DNA of 24,961 bases from Bacteroidota bacterium (GTDB lineage: Bacteria > Bacteroidota > Bacteroidia > Bacteroidales > Prolixibacteraceae). The notes under the pieces were generated by a model. That model was not told the origin of the DNA. It ran no database searches and worked only from the letters and a program-made list of their open reading frames with translations. The stretch covers positions 1 through 24,961 of the forward strand of contig JAUZOB010000007.1 of assembly GCA_030706665.1 (NCBI GenBank), written 5' to 3'. Below are positions 24,818 through 24,961 of the stretch, one piece after another; position 1 is the stretch's first letter; every line of letters begins with the position of its first letter. The translations under genes and the position numbers were made by a program.

Positions 24818-24961
24818 ATGATTGTTCCTTTTCCTTTGGAATATAGATTTAAGGACATCAAACAAATTGTACCGAAAAAAGGGGATAAACTCAAACTTCT
24901 GGAACTCTCTCAACGGAATGCTAAATATTATAAACTTGAAAAATTTAAACAATTAGAAAAA
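24818..24961 (+). CDS. uvrC: UvrC continuation after the stop codon (start of C-terminal part, cut by window end)
   Basis: Directly after the TAA, in the same frame, an ATG opens MIVPFPLEYRFKDIKQIVPK and then KGDKLKLLELSQRNAKYYKL, ending EKFKQLEK at the window edge. This matches the middle of UvrC, where homologues from memory read like (E)(I/L)IVPF...VPxxGDKKKLLEL, just before the RNase H-like second nuclease domain. No stop occurs in the 48 visible codons. The TAA-ATG junction would allow translational re-initiation, giving a split UvrC. Otherwise the gene is a pseudogene or the TAA is a sequence error. The HhH and RNase H-like domains would be beyond the window. Confidence 0.75.
   Translation, partial: MIVPFPLEYRFKDIKQIVPKKGDKLKLLELSQRNAKYYKLEKFKQLEK

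Noticed and set aside
24780..24820. Frameshift in uvrC
   Set aside because: The UvrC-like sequence after the stop is in the same frame as before it, so a single stop codon explains the break without any insertion or deletion.

Overview
The window reads as a chromosome segment from a member of the Bacteroidota, most likely the Bacteroidales/Marinilabiliales side. The evidence is a SusC/SusD pair, several signal-peptide lipoproteins, a C-terminal type IX secretion (T9SS) sorting domain on an amylase, absence of obvious Shine-Dalgarno sequences, and the housekeeping order ybeY-mnmG-(purine salvage)-uvrC. No IS element, tRNA, rRNA or CRISPR array was seen. Species-level assignment is not possible from reading alone.

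Left part (1-17.5 kb) is an alpha-glucan (starch/maltodextrin) utilisation locus in two arms around a LacI-type regulator. The minus-strand arm runs MFS sugar transporter > beta-phosphoglucomutase > GH65 maltose-phosphorylase-type enzyme > SusA-like GH13 (cut by the window edge), with gaps of 1-16 nt, so it is probably one operon. The plus-strand arm runs SusC > SusD > small lipocalin-like lipoprotein > secreted beta-rich protein > SusE/SusF-like lipoprotein with four starch-binding-type repeats, then a strong terminator, then a large T9SS-exported GH13 amylase with its own terminator. Expected flow: the exported amylase cuts starch at the surface, SusE/D bind and SusC imports oligosaccharides, periplasmic SusA-like enzyme trims them, the MFS protein takes maltose into the cytoplasm, GH65 phosphorolyses it to beta-glucose-1-phosphate plus glucose, and PgmB makes glucose-6-phosphate. 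The same CAAACGTTTGC operator core lies upstream of both arms, which supports control of both by the LacI protein.

Right part (17.5-25 kb) is housekeeping. ruvB and a stand-alone response-regulator receiver are on the minus strand; ybeY, mnmG, ade (adenine deaminase) and uvrC are on the plus strand. Between the two divergent groups lies about 0.9 kb of very AT-rich non-coding DNA. A near-perfect parS site (15 of 16 bases of the ParB consensus) sits between mnmG and ade. Hand-sampled base composition of the plus strand changes from C>=G on the left to G>C on the right. Together these suggest the window covers or lies close to the replication origin; clear DnaA boxes were not found.

The uvrC gene carries an in-frame TAA after 321 codons; the reading frame then continues without any shift into recognisable UvrC sequence up to the window end, with an ATG directly after the TAA. 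It is either a nonsense mutation, a sequence error, or a split UvrC made as two polypeptides.
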